Positions 1 through 9,311 of a stretch of 64,000 bases of DNA are shown here, in pieces. Positions within the stretch are counted from its first letter, which is position 1. The number at the start of each line of letters is the position of its first letter. Position numbers and translations under genes: made by a program. The stretch comes from Catonella sp963545085 (GTDB lineage: Bacteria; Bacillota; Clostridia; Lachnospirales; Lachnospiraceae), in assembly GCA_963545085.1 (NCBI GenBank), contig CAUUHV010000011.1, positions 6,570 through 70,569 of the forward strand, written 5' to 3'. The notes beneath the pieces were generated by a model. The model searched no databases and had not been told where the DNA came from. It saw only the letters and a list, made by a program, of their open reading frames with translations.

Positions 1-2535
1 ATTCAGCCGGGGAATGAAATTAGGTATTTTGTAAAAGAATTGAATAAAGATGGCGTGGAAGTAGAAGAAGGCGGTAGCGTTCAGCTTAATAACGGCACAT
101 ATAATGTACGTTATGAATATTCCAACGCATTTGCAGGATGTACAGTCACCAATACCAATTCTGCGGATAATAATACTTTCGAAGCACATGTAAATAAGGA
201 GTGGATAGGAACACCTACGGACATTACTTTCAGATTGATGAAGGATAATGAAAATGAACCTTTTGATACTTTAGTATTAAAGGCTGCGGATGTAGTAGAC
301 GGAAAGGTAAGAGGAACATTTGCAAAGAAATTACCTATATATAATATAAACGGCAGCCTTATTTACTACAGAGTGGAAGAAGCAGTTCCGGACGGATACA
401 GTGCAGTTGGAAATGAGAGTGTTGCCATAACATCCGAAAATCCTACCGCAAGCTTTAAGAATGTAAACCTTAAGGATACTATAAAGGGAACTTTGATTAA
501 AAAGTGGGTAGGCGGAGTTCCTTCCATACCGGAACTTACGTTTGTTTTCGAGAATTCGAAACTTCCGGCAAACTCTGAGCAGAAATCGGTTCTTATCTAT
601 GGTCAAGGTGATGAGTGGAAGACAACTTTTGAATTGCCTAAGTATAATGCCGACGGTACTGAAGCTGTTTATACGGTAAAAGAAAATCAGATAGACGGAT
701 TTACATCGGCATTTGAAAATGGTAAAAATACCGTAACCGGTGACGGACAGAAGATAACCTGTGTAAATACCCAGTCTACGGATAATATTGAGATTACAGT
801 TAACAAGGAATGGGCGGACGGTGTTCCTGAAATAGCAATGCAGTCGGTTAAAGTAAAGGTTTCGGAAGCGGATAATAAAGTTGATCCTGTTGAGAAAGAA
901 ATAACCGCAGATGCTAACGGAGAATGGAGCACCACTTTTACAATGCCTAAATGGAAAGGCAGTGATGTGCTTAGTTACTCGGTAGTTGAAACCGAGATAA
1001 ACGGCGAGAAAATTGAGAAACTTCCTGTCGGCAATGATAATGTTTATTACCACAAAGCATTTAAAATTACATTGAAAAATGCAAAGGATATAAGTCAGTC
1101 CAGCATTGTTACGATAACCAACAGTATAAGAGAATCCGAACCGGACGAAGGCGACAACCGTGTAATAAATGTTGTAAAAAGCTGGGGAAAAACTCCTGCG
1201 GAGAAAAGAAAAGACGTTAAAGTAAAACTGTATAGACTTAACGAGGAAAATGAGCTTGAAGAAGTAGAAGGACAGGTACTTGAACTTAATAAGAGTAATG
1301 ATTGGAAAGGTAAATTCATTGTACCGAGGAAGAAGGCTAAAAAGACCGCAATTAGCGCTCCTATTACCGAACAGGAAACAAAAGAGCGGGAAGAAGCTGA
1401 TGATACTTCCAAGCAATCCGCCGAAAATCCGATACAGAATGAAGAAACCGTAACACCTGATACACAGCCGGAAGTGACGGAAACGGGAGCTGTGGTTACC
1501 GGACAGGACAGCGGAGAAGAAATTGAAGGGCTTGACGATGCACAGATTGCAGGTATGGAAGAAAGTCCTGATGTTATCTACTATGTTTTTGAAACTGAAA
1601 TAGGTAATGACACGATCGGTAATTTAAAGTTAAATCCTAACCTGTATAATGACGGCTATAAGATAGGCGAGTATACTGTAAGAATAAGTGAGTTGACAAG
1701 TGATGATTCTGATGCTGAGGGAGATTACGGCTTCTATATTCTTAATGAAGCACCGGGAGAAAATCCGGGAGAACCTGGCGGAGATGATCCGACTGTTGAT
1801 GAGAAGGTAACTATAAAGGTTACAAAGAAGTGGAGCGATTCTACACCTGCATCATACAGACAGGCTGTTAAAGTCAGATTATTTATTCAAAATGTTGATA
1901 TAGTTCCTATAACTGCAGAACCTGATTTAACCTTGGATGCAGGTAACAGTTGGACAGGAGAGTTTAAAGATTTAGATAAGTATTGGGACGGAGATAAAAA
2001 TAAACCGATTACATATTTGGTATATGAAATAGGTGTAGGAGCCGATTCCCTTGATAATGCTTACTTTATGAGCAAACCTGACAGCTATAAACTCGGTAAT
2101 TACAATGTTAGTATTGCAGACAATGGAACTTATGATGTAACCGTAACCAATGACCGACCATATTCAGGCGGCGGTACCGGCGGTGATCCGATAGCTCCGG
2201 GTAATGACCCGATTCCGGGTGGCGGCGGAGATACACCTCCTGCATCGCCTGATGATATAACCATTACCGATGATACTACACCTCAGGGAACCGCTCCGGA
2301 TGCGAATAATACGGATAATACTGATGATACGGGTATAATAGAGGATATTGATGATGATGAAGTCCCTGAAGGAGAGGCTGAAATCGGTGACGATGATGAA
2401 ATAGATATCGGAGAAGACACAACACCTCAGGGTTCCGCAAAGCTTCCGGGTACCGGTGGAACCGGCATGGAGATGTTCGGATTGTTAGGTATGGGACTTA
2501 TAGGATTGGGACTTGTATTTAAGAAGAGAAAATAA
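1..2535 (+). CDS. LPxTG-anchored Cna-B repeat surface protein (5' truncated by window edge)
   Basis: The reading frame is open from base 1, so the true start lies upstream; the first ATG at base 40 is internal. At least five collagen-binding B-type (Cna-B) modules are visible, each opening with a V-x-K-x-W signature (VNKEWIG, IKKWVGG, VNKEWAD, VVKSWGK, VTKKWSD). Such domains form rigid stalks, often with isopeptide bonds, in Gram-positive surface proteins and pili. The fourth module is interrupted by roughly 85 residues of Lys/Glu/Thr-rich low-complexity sequence. The C-terminus has a Gly/Pro linker, an Asp/Glu-rich tract with two TTPQG motifs, then the sortase motif LPGTG (bases 2443-2457), a hydrophobic segment and a KKRK tail. 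It is therefore predicted to be covalently wall-anchored. No sortase gene lies in the window. Adhesin or pilin subunit is the likely role, but the ligand is unknown. Confidence 0.9.
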   Translation: MQPGNEIRYFVKELNKDGVEVEEGGSVQLNNGTYNVRYEYSNAFAGCTVTNTNSADNNTFEAHVNKEWIGTPTDITFRLMKDNENEPFDTLVLKAADVVDGKVRGTFAKKLPIYNINGSLIYYRVEEAVPDGYSAVGNESVAITSENPTASFKNVNLKDTIKGTLIKKWVGGVPSIPELTFVFENSKLPANSEQKSVLIYGQGDEWKTTFELPKYNADGTEAVYTVKENQIDGFTSAFENGKNTVTGDGQKITCVNTQSTDNIEITVNKEWADGVPEIAMQSVKVKVSEADNKVDPVEKEITADANGEWSTTFTMPKWKGSDVLSYSVVETEINGEKIEKLPVGNDNVYYHKAFKITLKNAKDISQSSIVTITNSIRESEPDEGDNRVINVVKSWGKTPAEKRKDVKVKLYRLNEENELEEVEGQVLELNKSNDWKGKFIVPRKKAKKTAISAPITEQETKEREEADDTSKQSAENPIQNEETVTPDTQPEVTETGAVVTGQDSGEEIEGLDDAQIAGMEESPDVIYYVFETEIGNDTIGNLKLNPNLYNDGYKIGEYTVRISELTSDDSDAEGDYGFYILNEAPGENPGEPGGDDPTVDEKVTIKVTKKWSDSTPASYRQAVKVRLFIQNVDIVPITAEPDLTLDAGNSWTGEFKDLDKYWDGDKNKPITYLVYEIGVGADSLDNAYFMSKPDSYKLGNYNVSIADNGTYDVTVTNDRPYSGGGTGGDPIAPGNDPIPGGGGDTPPASPDDITITDDTTPQGTAPDANNTDNTDDTGIIEDIDDDEVPEGEAEIGDDDEIDIGEDTTPQGSAKLPGTGGTGMEMFGLLGMGLIGLGLVFKKRK

Positions 2536-2610
2536 ATTGGAGCAGCGCAGTCCTAAATAACAAAAGCAGACTACACCTTTAAAAAGTGTGTTTGAATGAC
2601 TTGATGAGAT

Positions 2611-2637
2611 GCCCCTTCCGGCTTCGGGAGGGGCGTT
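2611..2637 (+). terminator. Hairpin after the Cna-B surface protein
   Basis: GCCCCTTCCG and CGGGAGGGGC form a 10-bp stem with one G-U pair around a GCTT loop. The following T-tract is short and interrupted (GTTTGTGTTT), so termination may be incomplete. It is the only strong hairpin in the 270-bp gap 2536-2805; no gene is evident there. Confidence 0.6.
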
Positions 2638-2805
2638 TGTGTTTCCGTAAAGGCGCGTCATACGGCAAAGCTTCTCTCTCACATGGCGATTGCCGCAGGG
2701 ATTATCCTTATAAAAATATTGCTTATCTGAATAAAAATAGATATGATAGAAGTATAAAGAGCGGAGGTAAAATTGATATAAGGTTTAATACAATTAGGGT
2801 GGAGC

Positions 2806-4275
2806 ATGAAAAATAAGAAAATTTTATCGGTTTTAGTAATATCGTTTTTGCTCTTAAGTGTTTTAAGAGAGGAAATTTTTGCGAATTCGGCACAGATGAG
2901 ATGGGAAGGCGTAAGTATGACGGGGGCGGTTGTTAAGGATAAGGACTGCCCTGTTGAAGTTGAAAATGAGAAGCTAACCTTTGATATTCATGAATTTCCG
3001 GGAAATTATTACGAGAAAAAGAGCGATTTTTTGACATATTCAGGCAAGGTTACGGCGGAATATACTTTTTATAATCCTGCGGATTATACCGTAACGGCAA
3101 CACTTGCTTTTCCTTTCGGGTATTATCCGACTTACGGGCACAGAGAGTACAACAAAGATACAAAAATAATGGAAGACTCCGATGATACTGCGAAATATGG
3201 AATAATGGTGAACGGTGAAAAGATAGGAAGTAAGATTCGTCATACATTTTCCGAACAGGACATAGATTTTGACATTAACAAGGACATGGGCTTAATTCGG
3301 GATGATTTTATAAAGGACAGATTTTACACGCCGGAAATGACAGTGACGAAGTACAGCTATGAAATGAGCGGAATCGACAAGGAAAATTACAAAGCGGCTT
3401 CAGTCGGGTTGGATATATCCAAGTTTGACGGGAAAAGAAAGTTTTGGCTTGAGTACGCAAACGGTTATGACCGGTTAAGTGATGAAAAATGCCGTATCGG
3501 TATGTGGGCGGATAACGGGATAAAAGCGGACTTGTATGTAATAGGAGAGCCGATAAACGGCAGCGCGCTTAATTGGAAATTTTATAAGGACGGCGGCAAT
3601 GAGGACGGAGATGAAATAGACGGTACTATGACGTTTTTAAATATGGAAACAATGAGTTTTAAGGAGCTTGCGCTTCTTAGCTACAAAGAGGGAGGGAGAG
3701 TTTCGGAGTATGACTGGTATAATGCGATAATTGCTTTTCTTTATAAATGCGAGATGGAAGATTTCGGAGCTTTGATGATAATAGACAGGGTGAATGAACT
3801 TGATATTTCGGGACTTCTTGAACGTTGGTATGAGTATGAGATTACTCTTAAGCCGGGAGAAAAGATAGTAAATATCATAGAAGCGCCGATGTATCCTTCG
3901 ATAGATTTAAGCTATAAACCGGGGGTATACAGCTATACCTATTTGCTTTCTCCGGCGAGTACGTGGGCAAAATTCGGCAGACTTAACATTGATATAAATA
4001 CCCCGTTTTACATGACGGAAAGTGATAAGCGGAGTTTTGTTAAAACAAATTCGGGCTATTCTTATACTTCTGACGGTCTGCCTGAAGGAGAGCTTAATTT
4101 TTCTTTAAGCGAAAGCGCTCATCCGGAATCAACACGAGACGGTATGGGGATAATTTATTTTTTTATGATACTCCTGTTAGGCATTGTTCCGTTTATATTA
4201 GCGGCAATATTTGTTATAGTGTCGGCATTTGTGATTTTGAGGATTGTTAAAAAAAGGAGGAAGGGAAAGGAATAA
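2806..4275 (+). CDS. Membrane-anchored secreted protein of unknown function
   Basis: 489 residues. The N-terminus is a signal peptide (Lys-rich start, hydrophobic core LSVLVISFLLLSVL, then EEIFANSA). The last about 45 residues contain a long hydrophobic segment followed by KKRRKGKE, giving an extracellular domain of about 420 residues tethered by a C-terminal membrane helix with its basic tail in the cytoplasm. The ectodomain begins with a beta-rich part (SGKVTAEYTFYNPADYTV), resembling families that write surface adducts as 'ligand-independent' beta domains, but I recognise no named family. The ATG is preceded by a GGGTGGAG Shine-Dalgarno-like sequence. It lies between two terminators and is probably monocistronic. 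I cannot assign a function. Confidence 0.75.
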   Translation: MKNKKILSVLVISFLLLSVLREEIFANSAQMRWEGVSMTGAVVKDKDCPVEVENEKLTFDIHEFPGNYYEKKSDFLTYSGKVTAEYTFYNPADYTVTATLAFPFGYYPTYGHREYNKDTKIMEDSDDTAKYGIMVNGEKIGSKIRHTFSEQDIDFDINKDMGLIRDDFIKDRFYTPEMTVTKYSYEMSGIDKENYKAASVGLDISKFDGKRKFWLEYANGYDRLSDEKCRIGMWADNGIKADLYVIGEPINGSALNWKFYKDGGNEDGDEIDGTMTFLNMETMSFKELALLSYKEGGRVSEYDWYNAIIAFLYKCEMEDFGALMIIDRVNELDISGLLERWYEYEITLKPGEKIVNIIEAPMYPSIDLSYKPGVYSYTYLLSPASTWAKFGRLNIDINTPFYMTESDKRSFVKTNSGYSYTSDGLPEGELNFSLSESAHPESTRDGMGIIYFFMILLLGIVPFILAAIFVIVSAFVILRIVKKRRKGKE

Positions 4276-4545
4276 GTATAGAAATATCGGACAGCTGATG
4301 CGTATAATATTTATGATTCCTTTTACTTCAATCTGTCGTAAAAGAACCGGGTAGACAATATATCCGTCCGCAAACCGGAATATTATATTACAGTAACCGG
4401 CAAAATGAAACAAAGAGAGTTGAATTGATATTTTATAGAAACGGATGCTTTGCGTTGATTGTCTTAGCTTAGAGATAATCAGGCGCAGAGCTTTTTTATA
4501 ATGTTATTATTTTCATTATTTCAGTAAGACGCTTCACTTTATAAA
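4276..4545. other. Intergenic region before the ABC-transporter operon
   Basis: Together with 4546-4714 this is a 439-bp gene-free stretch. It contains a terminator at 4447-4497 and, just downstream, the operator and promoter of the next operon. Nothing else coding is convincing: an in-frame extension of the binding protein back to 4547 lacks a ribosome binding site and would precede the lipoprotein signal peptide. Confidence 0.6.
4447..4497 (+). terminator. Intrinsic terminator
   Basis: GCTTTGCGTTGATT pairs with AATCAGGCGCAGAGC (one bulge, one G-U), with a further small inner stem, and is followed directly by TTTTTT. It terminates transcription from the unknown secreted protein and insulates the downstream operon. 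Confidence 0.75.
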
Positions 4546-4566
4546 TTTGTGTCATTTTGACACAAA
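4546..4566. promoter_or_regulatory. Perfect 9+9 palindrome, putative operator of the ABC/DhaKL operon
   Basis: TTTGTGTCA-N3-TGACACAAA is a perfect inverted repeat. It overlaps the -35 position of an extended -10 promoter immediately downstream, the usual place for a repressor or activator site. The regulator that binds it is not identified; the DhaR-like regulator of the same operon is an obvious candidate. Confidence 0.6.
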
Positions 4567-4570
4567 GGGT

Positions 4571-4579
4571 TGTTATAAT
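4571..4579 (+). promoter_or_regulatory. Extended -10 promoter (TGTTATAAT)
   Basis: TG-T-TATAAT is a consensus extended -10 element. No good -35 hexamer occurs at 17 bp, which fits an extended -10 promoter needing an activator. Transcription would start near 4586, giving a leader of about 130 nt before the binding-protein gene. Confidence 0.65.
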
Positions 4580-4714
4580 GTCTATTATTGTAAAATATAC
4601 ACAATTAAAAGTTATATACTATCACCAAAATTAGGTAAAATAGCTAAAAAATATGGACTACAACATTTATTTTTGTTAATATATAGTTATAAAAATTTTA
4701 AGGAGGTTTTCTAT

Positions 4715-5872
4715 ATGAAAAAGAGGTTATTAAGTAGTTTGCTTGTAATGTCGCTTGTTGTTGCCGGATTATCAGGCTGTGGAAAACAGGGTGGAGAAAC
4801 TGCAAAAAGCGGCGGAGGTACTGCCGATAACGGAGATAAAATCCAGATTGCCGTGGCGGCACCGATGACCGGGGACAATTCCGAGTATGGAATCGGTTTT
4901 TATAATGCGGTTTTGCTTAAAGCTAAGGAATGGAATGATAATGGCGGTGTTTTAGGTAAGCAGATTGAAATAGTGCAGTATGATGATAAAAATACTTCAG
5001 AGGAAGCAACAACTATTGCGCAAAAAATTGTGTCGGATAAAAAGGTTGTCGGAGTAATCGGACACTTTGCGTCCGGAGTATGCATGACCGCAGCTCCAAT
5101 TTATCAGGAAAATAAAATAATAGAAATTTCTCCTTCATCATCACATCCTGATTATTCAGGAATAGGCGATTTTATATTCAGAAATAATACGGTTATATCA
5201 AAAGAAGGAGCTGCCAGCATAGATATTGCAGTAAATGATTTGGGAAAAAAGAAAGTAGGCATTATTTCTATTATGACAGACTGGGGAACCAATACCTCAA
5301 AAATGATAAAAGAAATGATAGAAAAAACTGATGCCAAGGTTGTTGCTCATGAAGAGGTAATGGAAGGCTCGGATGATTATACTCCGGCAATAACAAAACT
5401 TAATGAGGCAGGAGCGGATGTAGTTATATGCTGCGGAATGTATAACTTGGTTGCGCCTGTAGCGAAGCAGTATAAACAGATTAATCCGGATATAAAAATA
5501 GTCGGATTTTCAAATTCTTACAGCCAACAGCTGATAGAACTTGGCGGAGAAGCTGTTGAAGGAGTATGTTTCCCTGTGATTTTTTTCTCTGAATCGGATG
5601 ATCCTGAAGTTAAGAATTATGTGGAAACGTTTAAGAAGGAATATGGAAATGCTCCGTCAGCCCTCACGTCTCAGGCTTATGACTCGGCAGGTATTTTACT
5701 TACAGCTATAAAAGAAGCAGGAACAACCGACTCGGAAAAGGTTAAAGAGAAACTTTATGAGATCAATTATAAAGGTGTGACCGGAGATACAAAGTTTGAT
5801 TCAAATGGAGATGTTGATAAGCAATTTGTAAAGGTAACGATTAAAGACGGTAAATTCACAAAAATGAATTAG
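4715..5872 (+). CDS. livJ: Branched-chain-amino-acid-type ABC transporter substrate-binding lipoprotein
   Basis: 385 residues from the ATG at 4715, which follows a strong AAGGAGG (4700-4706). The start gives a clean lipoprotein signal peptide, MKKRLLSSLLVMS...LSGC, with the lipobox Cys near residue 22. An upstream in-frame ATG at 4547 would bury this signal and has no ribosome binding site. The mature protein has the type-1 periplasmic-binding-protein features of the LivJ/LivK family (IAVAAPMTGDNSEYG near the N-terminus, IGHFASGVCMTAAPIY, and the closing segment VKVTIKDGKF). It is the first gene of an operon with two permeases and two ATPases. LivJ-type proteins bind leucine/isoleucine/valine, but the family also carries urea, amides and aromatic acids. 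The neighbouring DhaK/DhaL and methyltransferase-like genes make a non-amino-acid ligand quite possible. Gene symbol is by family only. Confidence 0.88.
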   Translation: MKKRLLSSLLVMSLVVAGLSGCGKQGGETAKSGGGTADNGDKIQIAVAAPMTGDNSEYGIGFYNAVLLKAKEWNDNGGVLGKQIEIVQYDDKNTSEEATTIAQKIVSDKKVVGVIGHFASGVCMTAAPIYQENKIIEISPSSSHPDYSGIGDFIFRNNTVISKEGAASIDIAVNDLGKKKVGIISIMTDWGTNTSKMIKEMIEKTDAKVVAHEEVMEGSDDYTPAITKLNEAGADVVICCGMYNLVAPVAKQYKQINPDIKIVGFSNSYSQQLIELGGEAVEGVCFPVIFFSESDDPEVKNYVETFKKEYGNAPSALTSQAYDSAGILLTAIKEAGTTDSEKVKEKLYEINYKGVTGDTKFDSNGDVDKQFVKVTIKDGKFTKMN

Positions 5873-5887
5873 TGGGAAAGGAAACGG

Positions 5888-6761
5888 ATGTTAATACAGC
5901 AGGTGCTTAACGGTCTGGCTCTTGGAATGGGATATTCCTTAATAGCGGTCGGATATTCTGGTATTTGGAATACTCAGGCTGGTTAATTTTTCTCACGGCG
6001 CCATTTACGCGTTCGGCGCTGAGACAGCAATGATTTTCATAGGAATGAATTTCGGAATTTTACCGGGGATTTTGGCTGCAATGGTTTTGACCGGGGTATT
6101 GGGAATTTTAATAGATAAAGCGGCGCTTGAGCCGCTTAGAAAGAAAAAATCAATGCCTATAGCTTCCTTGATTACGACTATAGGAATTTCAAATATAATA
6201 ACAAATTTGCTTATTATCTTTTTGGGCTCTGAAAAAAGAAATTTTAAACCTCTATTCGGGCAGGCAACGATACAGATAGGACAAATAAGCATATCAATGA
6301 CACAGATTATGATGTGCGTGGTTTCTTTATTGCTTATGGCATTTTTAATGCTTGTTGTTTATAAAACCAAAATAGGACTGGCAATGAGGGCTACCGAACA
6401 AAATACAAAGGCAGCAAATCTTATGGGAGTGAATGTAAATTTTGTAATATCATTTACATTTTTCTTAGCCGGGGTATCCGCAACTATAGCAGGAGCTCTG
6501 GTAAGCGGGTATTATCAGATAGTTTATCCTAATATGGGATTTATGGCAGGATTAAAAGCCTTTGCCGCCGCGGTTTTGGGCGGTATAGGAAGTCTGCCGG
6601 GAGCGCTTCTTGGCGGACTGGTTGTTGGGGTTTCCGAGAGTATGGCAGCTACATTTTTAGGCTCTACGTATAGAGATTCCATAGCCTTTATTATTCTTAT
6701 AATAGTTCTGATAGTCAGACCGCATGGGCTTTTTGGGCGGAAAGGAATTAAGAAGGTGTAA
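5888..6761 (+). pseudogene. livH: LivH-type ABC permease broken by a 2-nt frameshift
   Basis: Translation from ATG 5888, after a GGAAAGG site, gives the expected LivH N-terminus (LNGLALGMGYSLIAVGYS) but stops at TAA 5984-5986. The rest of the permease is in another frame: from about 5958 it reads LVFGILRLVNFSHGA, the conserved segment following that N-terminus, and continues to 6761 with normal permease helices and the C-terminal RPHGLFGRKG. The junction lies at TATTCTGGTA (5954-5963). Restoring a second CT (TCTCTG) would fuse the frames perfectly, so a CT-dinucleotide contraction is the simplest explanation. An intact protein would have about 291 residues, normal for LivH. The downstream frame has an internal ATG at 6030 that lacks the first helices. 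Pseudogene, phase-variable gene or sequencing error cannot be separated here. Confidence 0.85.
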
Positions 6762-6764
6762 AAA

Positions 6765-7802
6765 ATGAGCAATGAAAAATTTATTAAACAGAGCAAACTG
6801 CATGATGTGGAAAAAGTAATACATCTTTACAGAAAAAAACTGTACATAGCCTTATTCGCCTTTTTGATTGCATTTCCTATAATTTTTAACAATCAGTATC
6901 TTTTAACCGTAGTAATAAAAATTGGTTCTTATGCGATACTTGCTATGGGATTAAATATTCTTACCGGATATACCGGGCTGGTTTCACTTGGACATGCCGG
7001 ATTTGTAGCGATAGGGGCATATACTGCATCAATTATTGCAATAAAGTTCAATGTAAATTTTTTTATAGCGACAGTTATAGGCATGGTAGCCGCAGGAATA
7101 ATCGGGGCGCTTTTAGGGCTTCCAACTTTGAGAGTTACAGGAACATATCTTTCAATAATAACTCTCGGCTTTGGAGAAATAGTAAAGATGATTCTTATGA
7201 ACTGGGCTGATGTTACAGGAGGAACGCTCGGAGTAAAGAATATTCCCAAACCGTCACTGTTCGGCTTCACATTTAATGTAACCAATCATGGACTGTATTA
7301 CCTTATGATAGCCTTTGTGTTAATCACTGCTTTGTTTTGCCTTGCCCTTGTAAAAACAAAAACAGGAAGGGCTTTTATGGCAATAAGAGCAGATGAACTT
7401 GCAAGCACAATGATGGGAATACCTGTAACAAGATATAAGATACTTGCTTTTGTTATTTCGGCTGCAATCTGCGCCTTGGGCGGAGCGTTGTATTCAACTT
7501 TAATCGGATATATAGATCCGAATACTTTTAACTTTGATGTTTCGACGATGATACTGAGTATAGTTATTCTTGGCGGAATGGGAACCATGAGAGGAATGTT
7601 CGTAGGGGCGATTATTCTTATCGCTTTTCCTGAGGTATCAAGATTTTTGATGGAATATAGATTTGTGCTTTATGGAGCCATTCTTGTAGTAATGATGAGA
7701 TTCAGACCTCAGGGGATTTTGGGATGGAAGTCCGGATTGCCGTATGGAATATCAAAGAATGCTATGGCTGAAGTGAAGAAATTGGAAGAGGATAATGTAT
7801 GA
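6765..7802 (+). CDS. livM: LivM-type ABC transporter permease
   Basis: 345 residues, highly hydrophobic with about eight to ten membrane helices. It carries the LivM signatures ILTGYTGLVSLGHAGF, LRVTGTYLSIITLGFGEI, and at the C-terminal side GGMGTMRGMFVGA and RFRPQGILG. The N-terminus has about 30 extra polar residues before the first helix. It follows livH by 3 nt and overlaps livG by 4 nt (ATGA), so the transporter genes are translationally coupled. With the broken LivH it would form the heterodimeric membrane channel of the importer. LivM itself is intact. Confidence 0.92.
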   Translation: MSNEKFIKQSKLHDVEKVIHLYRKKLYIALFAFLIAFPIIFNNQYLLTVVIKIGSYAILAMGLNILTGYTGLVSLGHAGFVAIGAYTASIIAIKFNVNFFIATVIGMVAAGIIGALLGLPTLRVTGTYLSIITLGFGEIVKMILMNWADVTGGTLGVKNIPKPSLFGFTFNVTNHGLYYLMIAFVLITALFCLALVKTKTGRAFMAIRADELASTMMGIPVTRYKILAFVISAAICALGGALYSTLIGYIDPNTFNFDVSTMILSIVILGGMGTMRGMFVGAIILIAFPEVSRFLMEYRFVLYGAILVVMMRFRPQGILGWKSGLPYGISKNAMAEVKKLEEDNV

Positions 7803-8596
7803 GTACACAGGCGAAAATACTTGAGGTAAAAAATATAACAAAGAGATTTGGCGGTATTGTTGCTGTGGACGGAGTAAGCCTTGAAATAAACAGAGGTGAG
7901 ATAATAAGCATAATAGGTCCTAACGGCGCAGGAAAAACGACAGTTTTCAATATGCTGACCGGAGTGTATGAAGTGGATGAGGGAAGTATAGTGTTTAATG
8001 GAAAAGAAATACAAAATAAATCTCCCCTTTATATAGTAAATGCCGGGATATCCAGGACTTTCCAGAATATAAGGCTTTTTAATGATATGAGAGTAATAGA
8101 AAATGTAATGATAGGCGCGCATATAAAAACTAAATATGGTTTTTGGGACTCTATTTTCAGGACAAAAAAGTTCAGGGTGGAAGAAGATGTTAAAGTTGTC
8201 CAGGCAATAAGGCTGCTTAAACTGATAGGGCTTGATCACAGAAGAAATGATTATGCTTCAAATCTTCCTTATGGAGAGCAGAGAAAACTTGAGATAACAA
8301 GAGCCATAGCTACCGGAGCCAAGTTGATACTGCTTGATGAACCGGCGGCAGGAATGAATCCTAAGGAGTCTGCTGAGCTTATGAGATTTATACAGGAGTT
8401 GAGGGATATGGGATATACCATACTTATGATAGAACATGATATGAGTGTGGTTATGAACGTATCTGACAGAATATATGTAATTGATCATGGTAAGCCTGTC
8501 GCTAACGGACTTCCGGAGGAAATAGCCAATAATCGGAAGGTAATAGAAGCGTATTTAGGAGGTGGATATGGCGATACTGAAAGTTCAGGGACTTAA
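7799..8596 (+). CDS. livG: LivG-type ABC transporter ATP-binding protein
   Basis: 265 residues. Walker A GPNGAGKTT near residue 40, the LivG signature LPYGEQRKLEI in place of the canonical LSGGQ, Walker B LILLDEPAAGMNP and the switch histidine in MIEHDM are all present. It has the longer helical insertion typical of LivG (TKYGFWDSIFRTKKF). Start ATG 7799 overlaps the livM stop by 4 nt. It is one of the paired cytoplasmic ATPases that power the branched-chain-type importer. Confidence 0.93.
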   Translation: MSTQAKILEVKNITKRFGGIVAVDGVSLEINRGEIISIIGPNGAGKTTVFNMLTGVYEVDEGSIVFNGKEIQNKSPLYIVNAGISRTFQNIRLFNDMRVIENVMIGAHIKTKYGFWDSIFRTKKFRVEEDVKVVQAIRLLKLIGLDHRRNDYASNLPYGEQRKLEITRAIATGAKLILLDEPAAGMNPKESAELMRFIQELRDMGYTILMIEHDMSVVMNVSDRIYVIDHGKPVANGLPEEIANNRKVIEAYLGGGYGDTESSGT

Positions 8597-9281
8597 TACT
8601 TATTACGGTGCCATTCATGCTCTAAAGGGTATAGATATGGAGGTTAAAAAGGGTGAGATAGTATCGCTGATTGGAAGTAACGGCGCGGGAAAAACCACAT
8701 TGCTTAATACTGTGACAGGTGTAGTGAAAGCAAGCAGCGGACAGGTATTCCTAAATGACAAAGATATAACCAACATATCGTCTTATAACTTAACTAAGAT
8801 GAAAGTAAGTATTTCACCTGAGGGACGAGAGGTTTTTCCGGAGCTCACAGTTGAAGAAAATCTGAGAATAGGAGCTTATACAGTAAAAGATAAGACGAAA
8901 ATAAAGTCAGGTTATGAAAGAGTATATAATTTATTTCCGAGGTTAAAAGAAAGAGAGAGACAGCAGGCAGGAACTCTTTCCGGAGGAGAGCAGCAGATGT
9001 TGGCTGTAGGAAGGGCGCTTATGTCAAATCCCGAATTACTCTTCCTTGATGAACCCTCACTCGGTCTCGCTCCGAATTTCGTAGCAATGATATTTGAGAT
9101 GATAAGGGAAATAAATAAACAAGGAGTGACTATCTTACTTATCGAACAGAATGCCAATATGGCTCTTATGGCATCAGACAGAGCTTATGTTATTGAGAAC
9201 GGCTTGGTAACTATGAGCGGTCCGGCGAAAGATATATCAAAGGATCCGAGAATCAAAAAGGCTTATCTCGGCATTGGCTGA
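8568..9281 (+). CDS. livF: LivF-type ABC transporter ATP-binding protein
   Basis: 237 residues from ATG 8568, chosen because AGGAGG at 8557-8562 sits 5 nt upstream; a GTG at 8562 would lie inside the ribosome binding site. The gene overlaps the end of livG by 29 nt. Walker A GSNGAGKTT, signature LSGGEQQML, Walker B LLFLDEPSLGLAP and the switch-histidine position replaced by the LivF-typical LLIEQN are seen. It partners LivG as the second ATPase of the importer. Confidence 0.93.
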   Translation: MAILKVQGLNTYYGAIHALKGIDMEVKKGEIVSLIGSNGAGKTTLLNTVTGVVKASSGQVFLNDKDITNISSYNLTKMKVSISPEGREVFPELTVEENLRIGAYTVKDKTKIKSGYERVYNLFPRLKERERQQAGTLSGGEQQMLAVGRALMSNPELLFLDEPSLGLAPNFVAMIFEMIREINKQGVTILLIEQNANMALMASDRAYVIENGLVTMSGPAKDISKDPRIKKAYLGIG

Positions 9282-9311
9282 TGTGAGAAATCATTTTAAG
9301 GAGAAGAATAT

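Noticed and set aside
331..1416. Long minus-strand open frame opposite the Cna-B gene
   Set aside because: It is antisense to a gene with clear Cna-B and LPxTG motifs, lacks a ribosome binding site and looks like Phe/Ile-rich antisense translation.
4557..4579. TTGACA-TATAAT as a standard promoter before livJ
   Set aside because: The spacer would be only 11 bp; the TTGACA is part of the palindrome, so an extended -10 is the better reading.
4547..4714. Upstream extension of the binding-protein gene
   Set aside because: No ribosome binding site, overlaps the promoter and would precede the lipoprotein signal peptide; ATG 4715 has AAGGAGG.
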